Assembly (NCBI RefSeq): GCF_003697345.1
Contig: NZ_RFLY01000008.1
Location: 1-64,000 of the forward strand
DNA from: Solilutibacter pythonis
Lineage (GTDB): Bacteria > Pseudomonadota > Gammaproteobacteria > Xanthomonadales > Xanthomonadaceae
Reading direction: 5' to 3'
DNA length: 64,000 bases
A program made the position numbers and the translations under genes. Every line of letters starts with the position of its first letter. The first letter of the stretch is position 1. Below, one piece after another: positions 37,654 through 46,431 of the stretch. A model generated the notes under the pieces. It saw nothing but the letters and a program-made list of their open reading frames with translations. It made no database searches and was not told the DNA's origin.

Positions 37654-38514
37654 TCAGCCTTCGCCCGTGGCGACGGGCCGCGCGGGGTCATCAATCCAGC
37701 CGCTCCACGACCCCATGTAGAGCTTGCCGCCCTCCAGCCCTGCATGCGCCATCGCCAACAGGTGATGGCAGGCGGTGACGCCGGAACCGCACATCGCCAC
37801 CAGATCGGAAGGCGTGCGCCCGCCCAGCAGAGCGGCGAATTCAGCGAACAGCGCCTCGCGTGGCTTGAAGCGGCCATCGGCGCCGAGATTGGTCGGGAAC
37901 GGCCGGTTGACCGCGCCCGGCACGTGTCCGGCACGCCGGTCGATCGGCTCCACCTCCCCGACGAAACGCTCCGGTGCGCGGGCATCGACCAGCAGCCCGC
38001 CGTGAGCCAGATGGGCGATGACATCCTCATGGTCGAACAGGCGGGCGCGATCGAAATCGCCCGGATACGGCGTGGCCCGCGCGCGCGGTGGCGCGGCTTC
38101 GATGGAAAGCGGCAGGCCAGCCTCGCGCCAGGCTTTCAACCCGCCATCCAGCACCGCGACCCGCACATGACCGAACAACCGCAGCAGGCACCAGGCACGG
38201 GCGGCGTACATGCCGTTGTCGGCATCGTAGGCCACCACTTGCGTGTCGGGCGCGATGCCCCAGCCAGCCAGCGTCCGCGCGAACGTCTCGGCGCACGGCC
38301 ACGGATGGCGGCCCTGCCCCGTTCGCGCCATGTCGGAGAGGCGATCCTCCAGATCGGCGTGGAGCGCGCCGGGAATGTGGCCCTCGGCATGGAGCCGCGC
38401 GCCGGCGGCACGGTCGGTCAGCACCGCGCGGCAATCGAGGATCACCCAATCCTCGCGTCCGGACGCGGCGGCCAGGGTGGCGGTATCGATCAGGGTTTGC
38501 CGGTGCATCTTCAT
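37654..38514 (-). CDS. sseA: Sulfurtransferase of the rhodanese/3-mercaptopyruvate type
   Basis: A 286-residue protein with two rhodanese domains. The N-terminal inactive one includes WVILDCRAVL and AEGHIPGALHADLE; the C-terminal one carries the catalytic Cys in MCGSGVTACHHLL, where the CGSGVTA loop is typical of mercaptopyruvate sulfurtransferases. It transfers sulfane sulfur to cyanide or thiols. The start ATG overlaps the NUDIX stop (ATGA), placing it last in a three-gene coupled operon. MST versus thiosulfate preference cannot be settled from sequence alone. Confidence 0.9.
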   Translation of the reverse strand: MKMHRQTLIDTATLAAASGREDWVILDCRAVLTDRAAGARLHAEGHIPGALHADLEDRLSDMARTGQGRHPWPCAETFARTLAGWGIAPDTQVVAYDADNGMYAARAWCLLRLFGHVRVAVLDGGLKAWREAGLPLSIEAAPPRARATPYPGDFDRARLFDHEDVIAHLAHGGLLVDARAPERFVGEVEPIDRRAGHVPGAVNRPFPTNLGADGRFKPREALFAEFAALLGGRTPSDLVAMCGSGVTACHHLLAMAHAGLEGGKLYMGSWSGWIDDPARPVATGEG

Positions 38515-39128
38515 CGCGATTTCTCCAGGCGGTGGCGCAGATTCTCCACGATCATCGCAGTCGCGCCCCAGATACGCGGGTGCGCCGCCCCCGGCCATGG
38601 GCGCAGTTCGGCAACGCGGCGCTTCCGGCCCTGCCACGACAACGCCTGATGGAACAAAGTACCGGGCGCGAGAACGAAATCCAGCGGCAACTCGAACACC
38701 TCGGCCACCTCGCCCGGGTCGGGCACGGCGCGATAAGCGGGATCGATCCGCGCCACCACGGGCACCACCCGGAAGCCGGTGACGGTCGCCATCGGATCGA
38801 GAAACCCGAGCGGTACCACCTCGGGATCGCCGATACCGATTTCCTCACGGGTTTCGCGCAGCGCCGCGGCAACCACGCCTGCATCGCACGGCTCCACCGC
38901 GCCACCGGGGAAACTGACCTGGCCACCGTGATGGCGCAGGTGCTCGGTACGGCGGGTGAAGAGTATCCGCGCGCCTTCGGCACGCGTCACCAGCCCCACC
39001 AGCACCGCCGCCTCACGCAGCGTGGCCGGCAGCAGATCGTCGATACCCTCGCGGTTCCACGGCGCGTCCAGCGGCGGTCGCGGCAACGGCCGCAACGCCG
39101 GGAGGATGTCGGCCAGCCCAGGACTCAT
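38511..39128 (-). CDS. NUDIX hydrolase, NudL-like CoA pyrophosphatase
   Basis: A 205-residue NUDIX protein with LFTRRTEHLRHHGGQVSFPGG followed by the box residues ALRETREEIGI. The HGGQVSFPGG block (UPF0035 element) is characteristic of CoA diphosphatases, which cleave CoA and its oxidised forms to phosphopantetheine. The start at 39128 overlaps the stop of the DUF1289 gene (ATGA) and the 3' end overlaps the sulfurtransferase start. Confidence 0.9.
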   Translation of the reverse strand: MSPGLADILPALRPLPRPPLDAPWNREGIDDLLPATLREAAVLVGLVTRAEGARILFTRRTEHLRHHGGQVSFPGGAVEPCDAGVVAAALRETREEIGIGDPEVVPLGFLDPMATVTGFRVVPVVARIDPAYRAVPDPGEVAEVFELPLDFVLAPGTLFHQALSWQGRKRRVAELRPWPGAAHPRIWGATAMIVENLRHRLEKSR

Positions 39129-39325
39129 CGCGGAACCACCGACAGCGACTGCCAACCACGACGCGGCAGCACCTCGTGCATGATGCGACGGCGTTCGCCA
39201 TCGTCCATGGATCGCCAACGCGCAATCTCGTCACGGCTGCGCCGGCACCCCAGACACAATCCCTCCGGGTCCAACTGGCAGACGCCACTGCACGGGCTTT
39301 CGATGGTCTTCACCGGGTCGTTCAT
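39125..39325 (-). CDS. DUF1289 family small Cys-rich protein
   Basis: About 66 residues from MNDPVKTIESPC, or 72 from the upstream ATG at 39343. It has the DUF1289 Cys pattern SPCSGVCQLD...CLGCRRSRDEIARW, four Cys that may bind zinc or an Fe-S cluster. Function unknown. It is the first gene of the coupled DUF1289-NUDIX-sulfurtransferase operon, an arrangement repeated in many gammaproteobacteria. Confidence 0.85.
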   Translation of the reverse strand: MNDPVKTIESPCSGVCQLDPEGLCLGCRRSRDEIARWRSMDDGERRRIMHEVLPRRGWQSLSVVPR

Positions 39326-39348
39326 CGGCATTGGGTCGCACAAAGAGA

Positions 39349-39371
39349 AACGCCGGCGCGAGGCCGGCGTT
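39349..39371. terminator. GC hairpin between FKBP gene and DUF1289 gene
   Basis: AACGCCGGC (39349-39357) pairs with GCCGGCGTT (39363-39371), a 9-bp stem with a 5-nt loop, immediately after the FKBP gene on the minus strand. The U run is weak. Confidence 0.5.
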
Positions 39372-39388
39372 CCATTCTGCCATCGGTC

Positions 39389-40081
39389 TTACTTGATGCT
39401 GACCAGCTTGATTTCGAAAGTCACCGCCACGTTCGGCGGAAAACCCGAGCGCGGGTCGTTGCCGAAAGCCTTGTCGGGCGGCAAGGCGACTTCCCACTTG
39501 GCGCCACTCGGCATCTGGGTGATGACATCGCGCATCGCCTGCATCTCGATCTCGCTGACCTTGATGGTGGGCGTTTGCGCCGGCTGGGCCTGCTGCGGGC
39601 GCTGGCCGAACGGGAACGGGCCGCTGACCTCCAGCGAGACGGTATTGGCAAGCGTCGGCTTGGCGCCGGCGCCATTCCCGATCACCCGATACATCACGCC
39701 GCCCGGCAGCGTTTTCACACCGGCCTGGGCCTTGAACTGGTTGAGGTACTGGGTGCTCTTGGTCTGGTTCTCGCCAGCGACTTTGTTGAACTCCGCCTGC
39801 GCGGCCTGGGCCTTGGCCTGCTGGCGCCTCTGGAAAGCCTCCAGCGCCGGACGGGCCTGCTCCGGGGTGATCGCCGGCTGCTTCTTGGCCAGGCCGTCCT
39901 GCACCGCCTTCACCACCGCGGCGGTATCGACCGGCTCGCCGCTCTCGGCCAGATTGCGGGCGAAGTCATAACCAAAGGCGTAGCTCAGCTTACCCTTCTC
40001 GGAATTCATGTCCTGCGCACCGGCGACGCCCGCGGTCAGGGTGAGCGCCGCGACGGCGGCAGCCAGCAAACGCAATTTCAT
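39389..40081 (-). CDS. FKBP-type peptidyl-prolyl isomerase with N-terminal dimerisation domain
   Basis: A 230-residue secreted protein: a Sec signal (about 1-22, ending AGA), an FKBP-N helical dimerisation domain (LSYAFGYDFARNL through about 120) and a C-terminal FKBP domain with VMYRVIG and LPPDKAFGN. It is shorter than FkpA/Mip, and the FKBP core is divergent (a Gln/Pro-rich insertion near 155-165, GPFPFGQRPQQAQ), so isomerase activity could be reduced. Likely a periplasmic folding factor. Confidence 0.85.
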   Translation of the reverse strand: MKLRLLAAAVAALTLTAGVAGAQDMNSEKGKLSYAFGYDFARNLAESGEPVDTAAVVKAVQDGLAKKQPAITPEQARPALEAFQRRQQAKAQAAQAEFNKVAGENQTKSTQYLNQFKAQAGVKTLPGGVMYRVIGNGAGAKPTLANTVSLEVSGPFPFGQRPQQAQPAQTPTIKVSEIEMQAMRDVITQMPSGAKWEVALPPDKAFGNDPRSGFPPNVAVTFEIKLVSIK

Positions 40082-40222
40082 AGATTTCCTCTTGATGTGG
40101 GGCGGACATCATGCCCGCAAACAACGCGCTAGGATAATCAGCCACGGCCTTAACCGCCACTGACAGCATCAGACTACCCTTCCCGGCATTGGTTCCCGCG
40201 ACTTTTCCCACCAAGAGGCAAC

Positions 40223-41005
40223 ATGTCCGCTTCCCCGCTTTCGATCGAAACCCGCGACGGCATCCGCACTCTCACCGTCAACCGCCCCGACAAACTCAAC
40301 GCACTCGATTCGGCCACCCTCGGCGCCCTGCACCGCGCTTTCGATGAAGCCGCGAGCGATGCCGAGGTGCGCGTGGTGGTGCTGACCGGCGCGGGCGGTA
40401 AAGCCTTCGTCGCCGGGGCCGACATCAGCGAAATGAATGGCCTGACGCCGGTGGAAGGGCGCGACTTCTCGCTGCGCGGGCAACGTATGATGCGGCGGGT
40501 GGAAAAGATGCCGAAGCCGGTGATCGCCGCGATCAATGGTTTCGCCCTCGGCGGCGGGCTGGAACTCGCCATGTGCTGCCACCTGCGGATCGCCGCCGAC
40601 ACCGCCAGGCTCGGCCAGCCCGAGATCAACCTCGGCCTGATCCCCGGCTTCGGGGGCAGCCAGCGCCTGCTGCGGCTGGCCGGCCGCGCGGCAACACTGG
40701 AGCTGTGCCTGACCGGCGCGCCCATCCACGCCGAACGCGCGCGCGAACTCGGCATCGTCAACCGCGTGGCGCCGGCGGCCGAACTGATGGATGAAACGAT
40801 GAAACTCGCCACCCAACTCGCCAACGCCGCGCCGCTGGCGCTGCGCGCGATGCTCGACTGCGTGAACATCGGCGGCGAATGCGGTATCGAAGAAGGTCTG
40901 GAATATGAATCGGCCCAGTTCGGCCTGGTGTTCTCCACCGAGGACATGCGCGAAGGCACCTCGGCCTTCCTCGACAAGCGCACCCCCGCCTTCAAGGGGC
41001 GTTGA
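40223..41005 (+). CDS. Enoyl-CoA hydratase/isomerase family protein
   Basis: A 260-residue crotonase-fold enzyme. It has the oxyanion motif AFVAGADISEM (about 68-78) and GGGLELAMCCHLRIA, with the catalytic Glu in GLELA and the second Glu in LGQPEINLGLIPGFGGSQRL. Both catalytic glutamates are present, which fits a hydratase acting on short-chain enoyl-CoA (crotonyl-CoA type). Its stop overlaps the start of the next small gene (TGATG). Confidence 0.9.
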   Translation: MSASPLSIETRDGIRTLTVNRPDKLNALDSATLGALHRAFDEAASDAEVRVVVLTGAGGKAFVAGADISEMNGLTPVEGRDFSLRGQRMMRRVEKMPKPVIAAINGFALGGGLELAMCCHLRIAADTARLGQPEINLGLIPGFGGSQRLLRLAGRAATLELCLTGAPIHAERARELGIVNRVAPAAELMDETMKLATQLANAAPLALRAMLDCVNIGGECGIEEGLEYESAQFGLVFSTEDMREGTSAFLDKRTPAFKGR

Positions 41006-41367
41006 TGGCGGCGGACACCACTCCCGGCATCGACCTCGCCGCCATCGCCACGGCTTTGAACGAAGACGATGTGGATGCCGCGCTCGGCCTCGGGCTGCTG
41101 GACTGGCCGGGCGATTCGGAAACCGCGTATCGCGCCGGCCTGGCCGACACCGACATCGCCACCCTGAAGCGTGTGCGCGACGAACGCCTGGCCGCGCTGG
41201 CCGCGCGCGAACGCCACCGCGCCCGCGCCGCCCGACTGGCGCGGCAGGCCGGAGAGCGGCGGCAACGCCAGTCCGACACCCTTGCCAATGGCCCTACCGG
41301 CAAACCGGCACTCTCCGGAGCGGCGGCGGCGGCGCTGGCCCGCGCGCTGGCCAAGGCCAAACGATGA
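41005..41367 (+). CDS. Small hypothetical protein between enoyl-CoA hydratase and nth
   Basis: A 120-residue protein. The N-terminal half is acidic and helical (IDLAAIATALNEDDVDAALG); the C-terminal half is strongly basic with Arg/Ala-rich helices (RERHRARAARLARQAGERRQ). No family recognised. It is coupled to both neighbours: its start overlaps the hydratase stop and its TGA overlaps the nth ATG. Codon use matches its neighbours, supporting a real gene. Confidence 0.7.
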   Translation: MAADTTPGIDLAAIATALNEDDVDAALGLGLLDWPGDSETAYRAGLADTDIATLKRVRDERLAALAARERHRARAARLARQAGERRQRQSDTLANGPTGKPALSGAAAAALARALAKAKR

Positions 41368-42134
41368 CACCCACAAAGAACATCCCAGCCGGCAAGGCGG
41401 TGAAAAAAACGCCGTCGAAAAAACCATCGGCCGAGAAACCCGTATCGAAAAGCCCCCCCGCGGCAAAGAAAACACCGTGCGAATCCACCTTGATGAGCGC
41501 GGCCGAGATCACCGAAGCCTTCCGCCGCTGGCACGACCTGGAGCCGGAGCCGAAAACCGAGCTGGCATATTCGACGCCATTCGAACTGCTGGTGGCGGTC
41601 GCCCTCTCCGCCCAGGCCACCGACGTCAGCGTCAACAAGGCGACACGACGGCTGTTCCCTATCGCCAACACGCCAGCGACGATCGCCGCGCTGGGCGCGG
41701 AAGGGCTGAAGCCTTACATCGCCACCATCGGCCTGTTCAACACCAAGGCGGCGAATGTCGCGCGGCTGGCCGAATTGTTGCTGGAGCGCCACGGCGGCGA
41801 AGTGCCGGCCGAACGCGCCGCGCTGGAGGCGCTGCCGGGCGTCGGCCGCAAGACCGCCAACGTCGTGCTCAATACCGCCTTCGGCCAGCCGACGATGGCG
41901 GTGGACACCCACATCTTCCGTGTCGCCAACCGCACCGGGCTGGCGCCGGGCAAGGACGTGCGCGCGGTCGAAGACGCGCTGCTGGAACGCGTGCCGCCCG
42001 GATACCTACGCCACGCGCACCACTGGCTGATCCTGCACGGGCGCTACATCTGCAAGGCGCGCAAGCCCGATTGCGGCCTGTGCCCGATCCTCGACCTCTG
42101 CCACTGGCCCGAGAAAGCGCAGGCAGCCGCCTGA
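41364..42134 (+). CDS. nth: Endonuclease III (DNA glycosylase/AP lyase)
   Basis: Base-excision repair enzyme for oxidised pyrimidines. The core has the helix-hairpin-helix LPGVGRKTANVVL with catalytic Lys, the catalytic Asp in VDTHIFRV and the 4Fe-4S ligands C-x6-C-x2-C-x5-C in CKARKPDCGLCPILDLC. From the first ATG the protein is 256 residues with a 43-residue Lys/Pro/Ala-rich, probably disordered extension; an ATG at 41493 would give the usual 213-residue core. The first ATG overlaps the previous gene's stop, which favours the long form. Confidence 0.95.
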   Translation: MTPTKNIPAGKAVKKTPSKKPSAEKPVSKSPPAAKKTPCESTLMSAAEITEAFRRWHDLEPEPKTELAYSTPFELLVAVALSAQATDVSVNKATRRLFPIANTPATIAALGAEGLKPYIATIGLFNTKAANVARLAELLLERHGGEVPAERAALEALPGVGRKTANVVLNTAFGQPTMAVDTHIFRVANRTGLAPGKDVRAVEDALLERVPPGYLRHAHHWLILHGRYICKARKPDCGLCPILDLCHWPEKAQAAA

Positions 42135-42247
42135 GCCAACTGGCGGCAGGCCCGCGCACGCCAACAGAAACCTACCGGGACGATGGTGATCACCGAGCCT
42201 CGCAACCCAGCGGCAGGTTCACACACCAGCGGAAACGCCCCGGCAAA

Positions 42248-42298
42248 CGAACCGCCCCCGGAAATTGAACACTCATCCAACTTCCGGGGGGCGGTTCG
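42248..42298. terminator. Long hairpin between convergent nth and phosphate porin genes
   Basis: CGAACCGCCCCCGGAA (42248-42263) pairs with TTCCGGGGGGCGGTTCG (42282-42298) with one unpaired G, around an 18-nt loop. It lies in the gap between the two converging genes, so it can act as a bidirectional terminator. Confidence 0.65.
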
Positions 42299-42338
42299 GT
42301 CGCTACGGAGCGCTCGTTTTCCTTCGCAACCGGACCGA

Positions 42339-43637
42339 TCAGAACGCGAACTGCGTGCGCAGCGCGTACTGGTTGGTCTTGTCGTTGTTGACTTCGTTGT
42401 TGCCGCGGGTGTAGTTGAACATGAAGCGCAGATTCGGGGTGACGTAGTAATTCACGCCGAGGATCGCCGAGCTGGCCTCGCGATTGGCAATGCGCTTGTT
42501 CTTGATGGTGTCGTAACGCGCGGTCAACTCCCAGGCACCGCCTTCCGGCACCGCGGCCGACCCGAATATGCCGGTATCGGATTTGTACGGCTTATGGCCG
42601 CCAGTCAACAGCCAGCTACCCTGCACGTACCAGGTATCGACCTTCTGCGAAGGGCCGATCGGCATCCTGAAATCGGCATTGGCATATTCGGCCTGGAAGA
42701 AGGCCGGGCCGAACGCCCCGGCGGCTTCCAGCCCAATCACGCTCACGCTCTTGGCGCTGCCCGCGTTGATGCTGGCGATGGTCTGCGACGGCCCACGACG
42801 GCCCGCGTAGTTGGCAACGGCCGACAGCGTCGGAGTCGCCTGGTTGCTGTTCTCATTGCTGTACGAAAGACCGAAGTGCAGGGTGTTATCGGCATCGTTG
42901 ATCGGCGCCCAGGTGCCGCGCGCGGCAAAGCCGATGCCTTCGTTGCGCGTGCTGGAAGCGCTGCGCAGATTGAACAACGAACCGCCGATGGTGTAATTCG
43001 GCGCGCTCATCCTGTAACCAACGCCCTGCTGGAACTGGCGGCCGCTGTACAGGCCGGTGGCCGAGGAGAGCGGACGCTCCATCATCAGGATTTCGTTCGA
43101 GCTGGTGAGTTCCTCCATCGACCGGTAAGGCTTGAAATGGCCGATGGTCAGCTTGCCCGGGCCGATCTTCCTGGCGATGTACACGTCACGGAAGCCATCG
43201 GGGTTGGTGCCGGCGGCGAAGTCCTGCTCCATCTTGTAATCCCAGCCCAGCGCCTTGCCCTGCAAGGTCAGGCGGGCACGGCGGAACTCGGTGGTACCGG
43301 TGACGGGAGCGATGTCGCGGTCGAAGGCATAGGTGTCGAAATGGATGCGGCCACCCAGCGACGCCTCGAACTTCTTGTCCTGCGAGGTGATCTTGATACC
43401 GCCCTTGGTCTCCACCTTGGGCAGGTTGTCGGCCAGCTTGTCGAACTCTTCCTTGTTGGCGACGTTGATTTCCTGTTGGCCTTCGGCGCGCACTTCTAGC
43501 TCGGCGACCTTGGCTTGAAGCTCGGCGATCTGCTGACGCAGGGCGGCCAATTCGCTGCTGGAAACGTTCTGGGCATAGGCGGCCGGGCTGATGCCGGCGG
43601 CGACCGCCAGCGAGATGGCCAAGGTGGAAACGCGCAT
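42339..43637 (-). CDS. Phosphate/polyphosphate-selective porin OprP/OprO family
   Basis: A 432-residue outer-membrane porin with a signal peptide (about 1-22, ending AYA), a short coiled-coil segment (about 28-60, SSELAALRQQIAELQAKVAELE) and a 16-strand barrel ending in Phe (LRTQFAF). The barrel contains the OprP-family block GGRIHFDTYAFDRD and RRARLTLQGKALGWDYKMEQDFA. It admits phosphate under starvation. It is divergent from pstS, and four Pho half-sites lie upstream. Confidence 0.9.
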   Translation of the reverse strand: MRVSTLAISLAVAAGISPAAYAQNVSSSELAALRQQIAELQAKVAELEVRAEGQQEINVANKEEFDKLADNLPKVETKGGIKITSQDKKFEASLGGRIHFDTYAFDRDIAPVTGTTEFRRARLTLQGKALGWDYKMEQDFAAGTNPDGFRDVYIARKIGPGKLTIGHFKPYRSMEELTSSNEILMMERPLSSATGLYSGRQFQQGVGYRMSAPNYTIGGSLFNLRSASSTRNEGIGFAARGTWAPINDADNTLHFGLSYSNENSNQATPTLSAVANYAGRRGPSQTIASINAGSAKSVSVIGLEAAGAFGPAFFQAEYANADFRMPIGPSQKVDTWYVQGSWLLTGGHKPYKSDTGIFGSAAVPEGGAWELTARYDTIKNKRIANREASSAILGVNYYVTPNLRFMFNYTRGNNEVNNDKTNQYALRTQFAF

Positions 43638-43744
43638 GGGTGACTCCGAAGTCTTGTGTGGGGAATTTGAAAGGTGGAAGAAAGCCGCCGCGGCGCGCGG
43701 CGCGTTAAGGAACCGTCAAGGCGCGGCCAGGGTGTCCGAACCCG

Positions 43745-43783
43745 ATGACAATTTCATGCCATCCACATGTCAATTGGATGACA
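43745..43783 (-). promoter_or_regulatory. Pho box array upstream of oprP-like porin (four half-sites)
   Basis: Read toward the porin gene, half-sites are TGTCAT (43783-43778), TGACAT (43772-43767), TGGCAT (43761-43756) and TGTCAT (43750-43745), each exactly 11 bp apart. The PhoB consensus is CTGTCAT repeated at 11 bp, so this is a double Pho box for PhoB binding during phosphate limitation. Confidence 0.82.
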
Positions 43784-43880
43784 TTCCGGACAACCGCTCG
43801 CAAAGCCTCCAGCGGCGCGTCTCTTGCCGGACAAATCAGGAAATCGGGCGATACGAAAACAAAATCGTCCGATATCGATA

Positions 43881-43919
43881 TGTCACCCACGTGTCATCCG
43901 CACAACATGTTTTTGTCAT
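43881..43919 (+). promoter_or_regulatory. Pho box array upstream of pstS (four half-sites)
   Basis: TGTCAC (43881-43886), TGTCAT (43892-43897), CAACAT (43903-43908, weak) and TGTCAT (43914-43919) lie at an exact 11-bp period, about 64 bp before the pstS start. This is a typical PhoB-binding array on the strand of the pst operon. Confidence 0.85.
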
Positions 43920-43982
43920 CAAAGCCGGGTCGAATGGCGGCCTTGCAATCCCGCCATTTTCATTCGCTAACCGGAGTCACTC

Positions 43983-45002
43983 GTGCGCAACCTCCTCAAG
44001 ACCTCTCTTCCCATGCTGGCGATCGCCGCTGGCATGAGTGTCAACGTCCAGGCCGCCGAGGCCACTGGCGCCGGCGCTTCGTTCGTGTACCCCGCCATGT
44101 CGAAGTGGTCGGCCGACTATGCGCGCGCCACCAACAACAAGATCAACTACCAGTCGATCGGCTCCGGCGGCGGCATCGCCCAGATCAAGGCCGGCACGGT
44201 CAACTTCGGCTCCTCCGACGCCCCGCTGGCGCCGAAGGAGCTCGCGCAGTTCAAGCTGGCGCAGTTTCCGTCGGTGATCGGCGGCGTGGTGCCGGTGATG
44301 AACGTGCCGGGCGTGAGCGCCGGCGCGATGAAGCTCGACGGCGACCTGCTGGCCGACATCTACCTTGGCAAGGTCACGATGTGGAACGACCCACGCATCG
44401 TCACGCTCAACGGCGGCGTCAACCTGCCGGAAATGAAGATCACCGTGGTGCGCCGCTCGGACGCCTCGGGCACCACTTTCAATTTCGTCAACTATCTGTC
44501 CAAGGTCAGCCCGGAATGGAAATCCAAGGTTGGCGAAGGCACCTCGGTGAGGTGGCCGGTGGGCATCGGCGGCAAGGGCAACGAGGGCGTGACCGGCTAC
44601 GTGAAGCAGATGCGCGGCGCGATTGGCTACGTCGAGCTGTCCTACGCGATCCAGAACAAGCTGGCCTACGCCCGCCTGAAGAACTCGGCAGGCAACTACG
44701 TGAACCCGAGCGAGCAGAGCTTCCAGGCCGCCGCCGCCAATGCCAACTGGAGCGACTCGAAGGACTTCTACCTGGTGATGACCAATGCGCCGGGCGCGCA
44801 AAGCTGGCCGATCACCGCCACCAACTTCATCCTGATGCACAAGGAACCGAAGAACGCCGATGGCGCCAAGGCCGCCAAGGAGTTCTTCCGCTGGGTCTAC
44901 GCCAACGGCGGCCAGCAGGCCCGCCAGCTCGGCTACGTGCCGCTGCCGGCCACCCTGGTGCAGCAGATCGAAACCTACTGGTCGGCCAACATGGCCTACT
45001 GA
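43983..45002 (+). CDS. pstS: Phosphate ABC transporter substrate-binding protein PstS (first copy)
   Basis: A 339-residue periplasmic protein with a Sec signal peptide (about 1-24, ending VQA). It has the phosphate-binding loops GAGASFVYPAMSKW, YQSIGSGGGIAQI and RRSDASGTTFNF, which supply the Ser/Asp/Arg contacts to phosphate. The start is GTG, 8 bp after ACCGGAG. It is followed by a strong terminator, so much of its transcript may end before the second copy. It is the high-level PstS under Pho control. Confidence 0.95.
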   Translation: MRNLLKTSLPMLAIAAGMSVNVQAAEATGAGASFVYPAMSKWSADYARATNNKINYQSIGSGGGIAQIKAGTVNFGSSDAPLAPKELAQFKLAQFPSVIGGVVPVMNVPGVSAGAMKLDGDLLADIYLGKVTMWNDPRIVTLNGGVNLPEMKITVVRRSDASGTTFNFVNYLSKVSPEWKSKVGEGTSVRWPVGIGGKGNEGVTGYVKQMRGAIGYVELSYAIQNKLAYARLKNSAGNYVNPSEQSFQAAAANANWSDSKDFYLVMTNAPGAQSWPITATNFILMHKEPKNADGAKAAKEFFRWVYANGGQQARQLGYVPLPATLVQQIETYWSANMAY

Positions 45003-45030
45003 GCCTCTTCCTCCGTGCAAGACCCTCTTT

Positions 45031-45058
45031 GCGCGGGCTTCGGGCCCGCGCTTTTTTT
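45031..45058 (+). terminator. Strong intrinsic terminator after first pstS
   Basis: GCGCGGGC-TTCG-GGCCCGCGC stem-loop followed by seven T residues. This is the clearest rho-independent terminator in the window and would attenuate read-through to the rest of the pst operon. Confidence 0.9.
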
Positions 45059-45257
45059 GCGATGACGTAAACGACCCGGACGCATGGGGAGCAAAACCGA
45101 CACGGCTACCAAAGAACCCAAAAAACACTGGAATTTCAATTCATTACGGAATTGCGACGAGATTTGTGACGGATAGTAATCGTATTGTCACATTGAAATC
45201 GTCCCATAGACGCACCGCCCACGGCGCGGATCTATTCCCTGCTCAACAGGAGCCCAC

Positions 45258-46340
45258 ATGAATTTCCATCCGGTGCGTCTCACCGCCCTCGCCCTTGCCG
45301 CCACGGCCGTCCTGGCCGGCTGCAATCAACCCGCCGCCGACGGCACCCAGAACGCCTCCGGCAACGCGCCGGCCGCCGCCGCGGGCGAGAAAGTCACCGC
45401 CGACATCACCGGTGCCGGCGCCAGCTTCATCTACCCGCTGGTCTCGCGCTGGTCGGCCGACTACAACAAAGCCACCGGCAACAAGGTCAACTACCAGTCG
45501 ATCGGCTCCGGCGGCGGCATCGCCCAGATCAAGGCCGGTACCGTGAACTTCGGCTCCACCGACCGCCCGCTCTCATCCGAGGAGCTGGCCGAGGCCGGCT
45601 TGGCGCAGTTCCCCTCGGCGATCGGCGGCGTGGTGCCGGTGTTCAACCTCGAAGGCATCGAGCCGGGCAAGCTGCGCATCTCCGGCCCGGTGCTGGCCGA
45701 CATCTACCTCGGCAAGATCACCACCTGGAATGACGCCAGGATCGCCACCGAAAACCCCGGCGTGACGCTGCCGAAGGACAAGATAAGCGTGGTGCGCCGT
45801 TCGGACGGCTCCGGCACCACCTTCAACTTCACCAACTACCTCTCCAAGGTCAGCGCCGACTGGAAGGGCAAGGTCGGCGAAGGCACCACGGTGAACTTCC
45901 CGGTCGGCATGGGCGGCAAGGGCAACGAAGGCGTGGCCGCCTATGTCAAGCAGATCAAGAACTCGATCGGCTACGTCGAGCTGTCCTACGCGCTGCAAAA
46001 CAAGATGCCGTATGCCTCGATGCAGAACGCCGCCGGCCACTGGGTGGAACCAAACGCCGCCAGCTTCTCGGCCGCCGCCGCCAGCGCCGACTGGGCCAAC
46101 GCCAGCGACTTCAACCTGGTCATCACCAATGCGCCGGGTGCCGACGCCTGGCCGATCACCGCCACCAACTTCATGCTGATCTACAAGCAGCCGAAGGATG
46201 CGGTGCGCCAGCAGGCCACGCTCGACTTCTTCAAGTGGGCGTTCGAGCAGGGCCAGGCGCAGGCCAAGACGCTCGATTACGTGCCGCTGCCGCCGGAGCT
46301 GGTCCAGCAGATCGAAGCCTACTGGGCCTCGTTGAAGTAA
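45258..46340 (+). CDS. pstS: Phosphate ABC transporter substrate-binding lipoprotein PstS (second copy)
   Basis: A 360-residue paralogue of the preceding PstS that differs in having a lipobox (VLAGC, Cys about 22) and an Ala/Gly/Asn-rich linker, so it is probably membrane-anchored. The binding loops GAGASFIYPLVSRW, SIGSGGGIAQI and RRSDGSGTTFNF are conserved. It lies directly upstream of pstC. Half-site-like TTGTGAC and TTGTCAC sequences occur upstream at 45164 and 45185, but their 21-bp spacing is off the 11-bp register. Confidence 0.93.
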   Translation: MNFHPVRLTALALAATAVLAGCNQPAADGTQNASGNAPAAAAGEKVTADITGAGASFIYPLVSRWSADYNKATGNKVNYQSIGSGGGIAQIKAGTVNFGSTDRPLSSEELAEAGLAQFPSAIGGVVPVFNLEGIEPGKLRISGPVLADIYLGKITTWNDARIATENPGVTLPKDKISVVRRSDGSGTTFNFTNYLSKVSADWKGKVGEGTTVNFPVGMGGKGNEGVAAYVKQIKNSIGYVELSYALQNKMPYASMQNAAGHWVEPNAASFSAAAASADWANASDFNLVITNAPGADAWPITATNFMLIYKQPKDAVRQQATLDFFKWAFEQGQAQAKTLDYVPLPPELVQQIEAYWASLK

Positions 46341-46431
46341 TCCGCGCACGAACGCCGGCGGGAAGCGCGCGTCGCTTCCCGTCGTTCGCGCAAGCACGCT
46401 TTTCCGGCGCCTCCCGCATCGAGCCTTTCCG

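Noticed and set aside
36787-38649. Long + strand open frame (620 codons) covering the 39-bp repeats and the sulfurtransferase region
   Set aside because: It overlaps two well-supported genes in other frames; it is open because the repeat unit is stop-free and a multiple of three.
45164-45191. Pho box upstream of the second pstS
   Set aside because: The two half-site-like sequences are 21 bp apart and the intermediate position is not a match, so the 11-bp register is broken.
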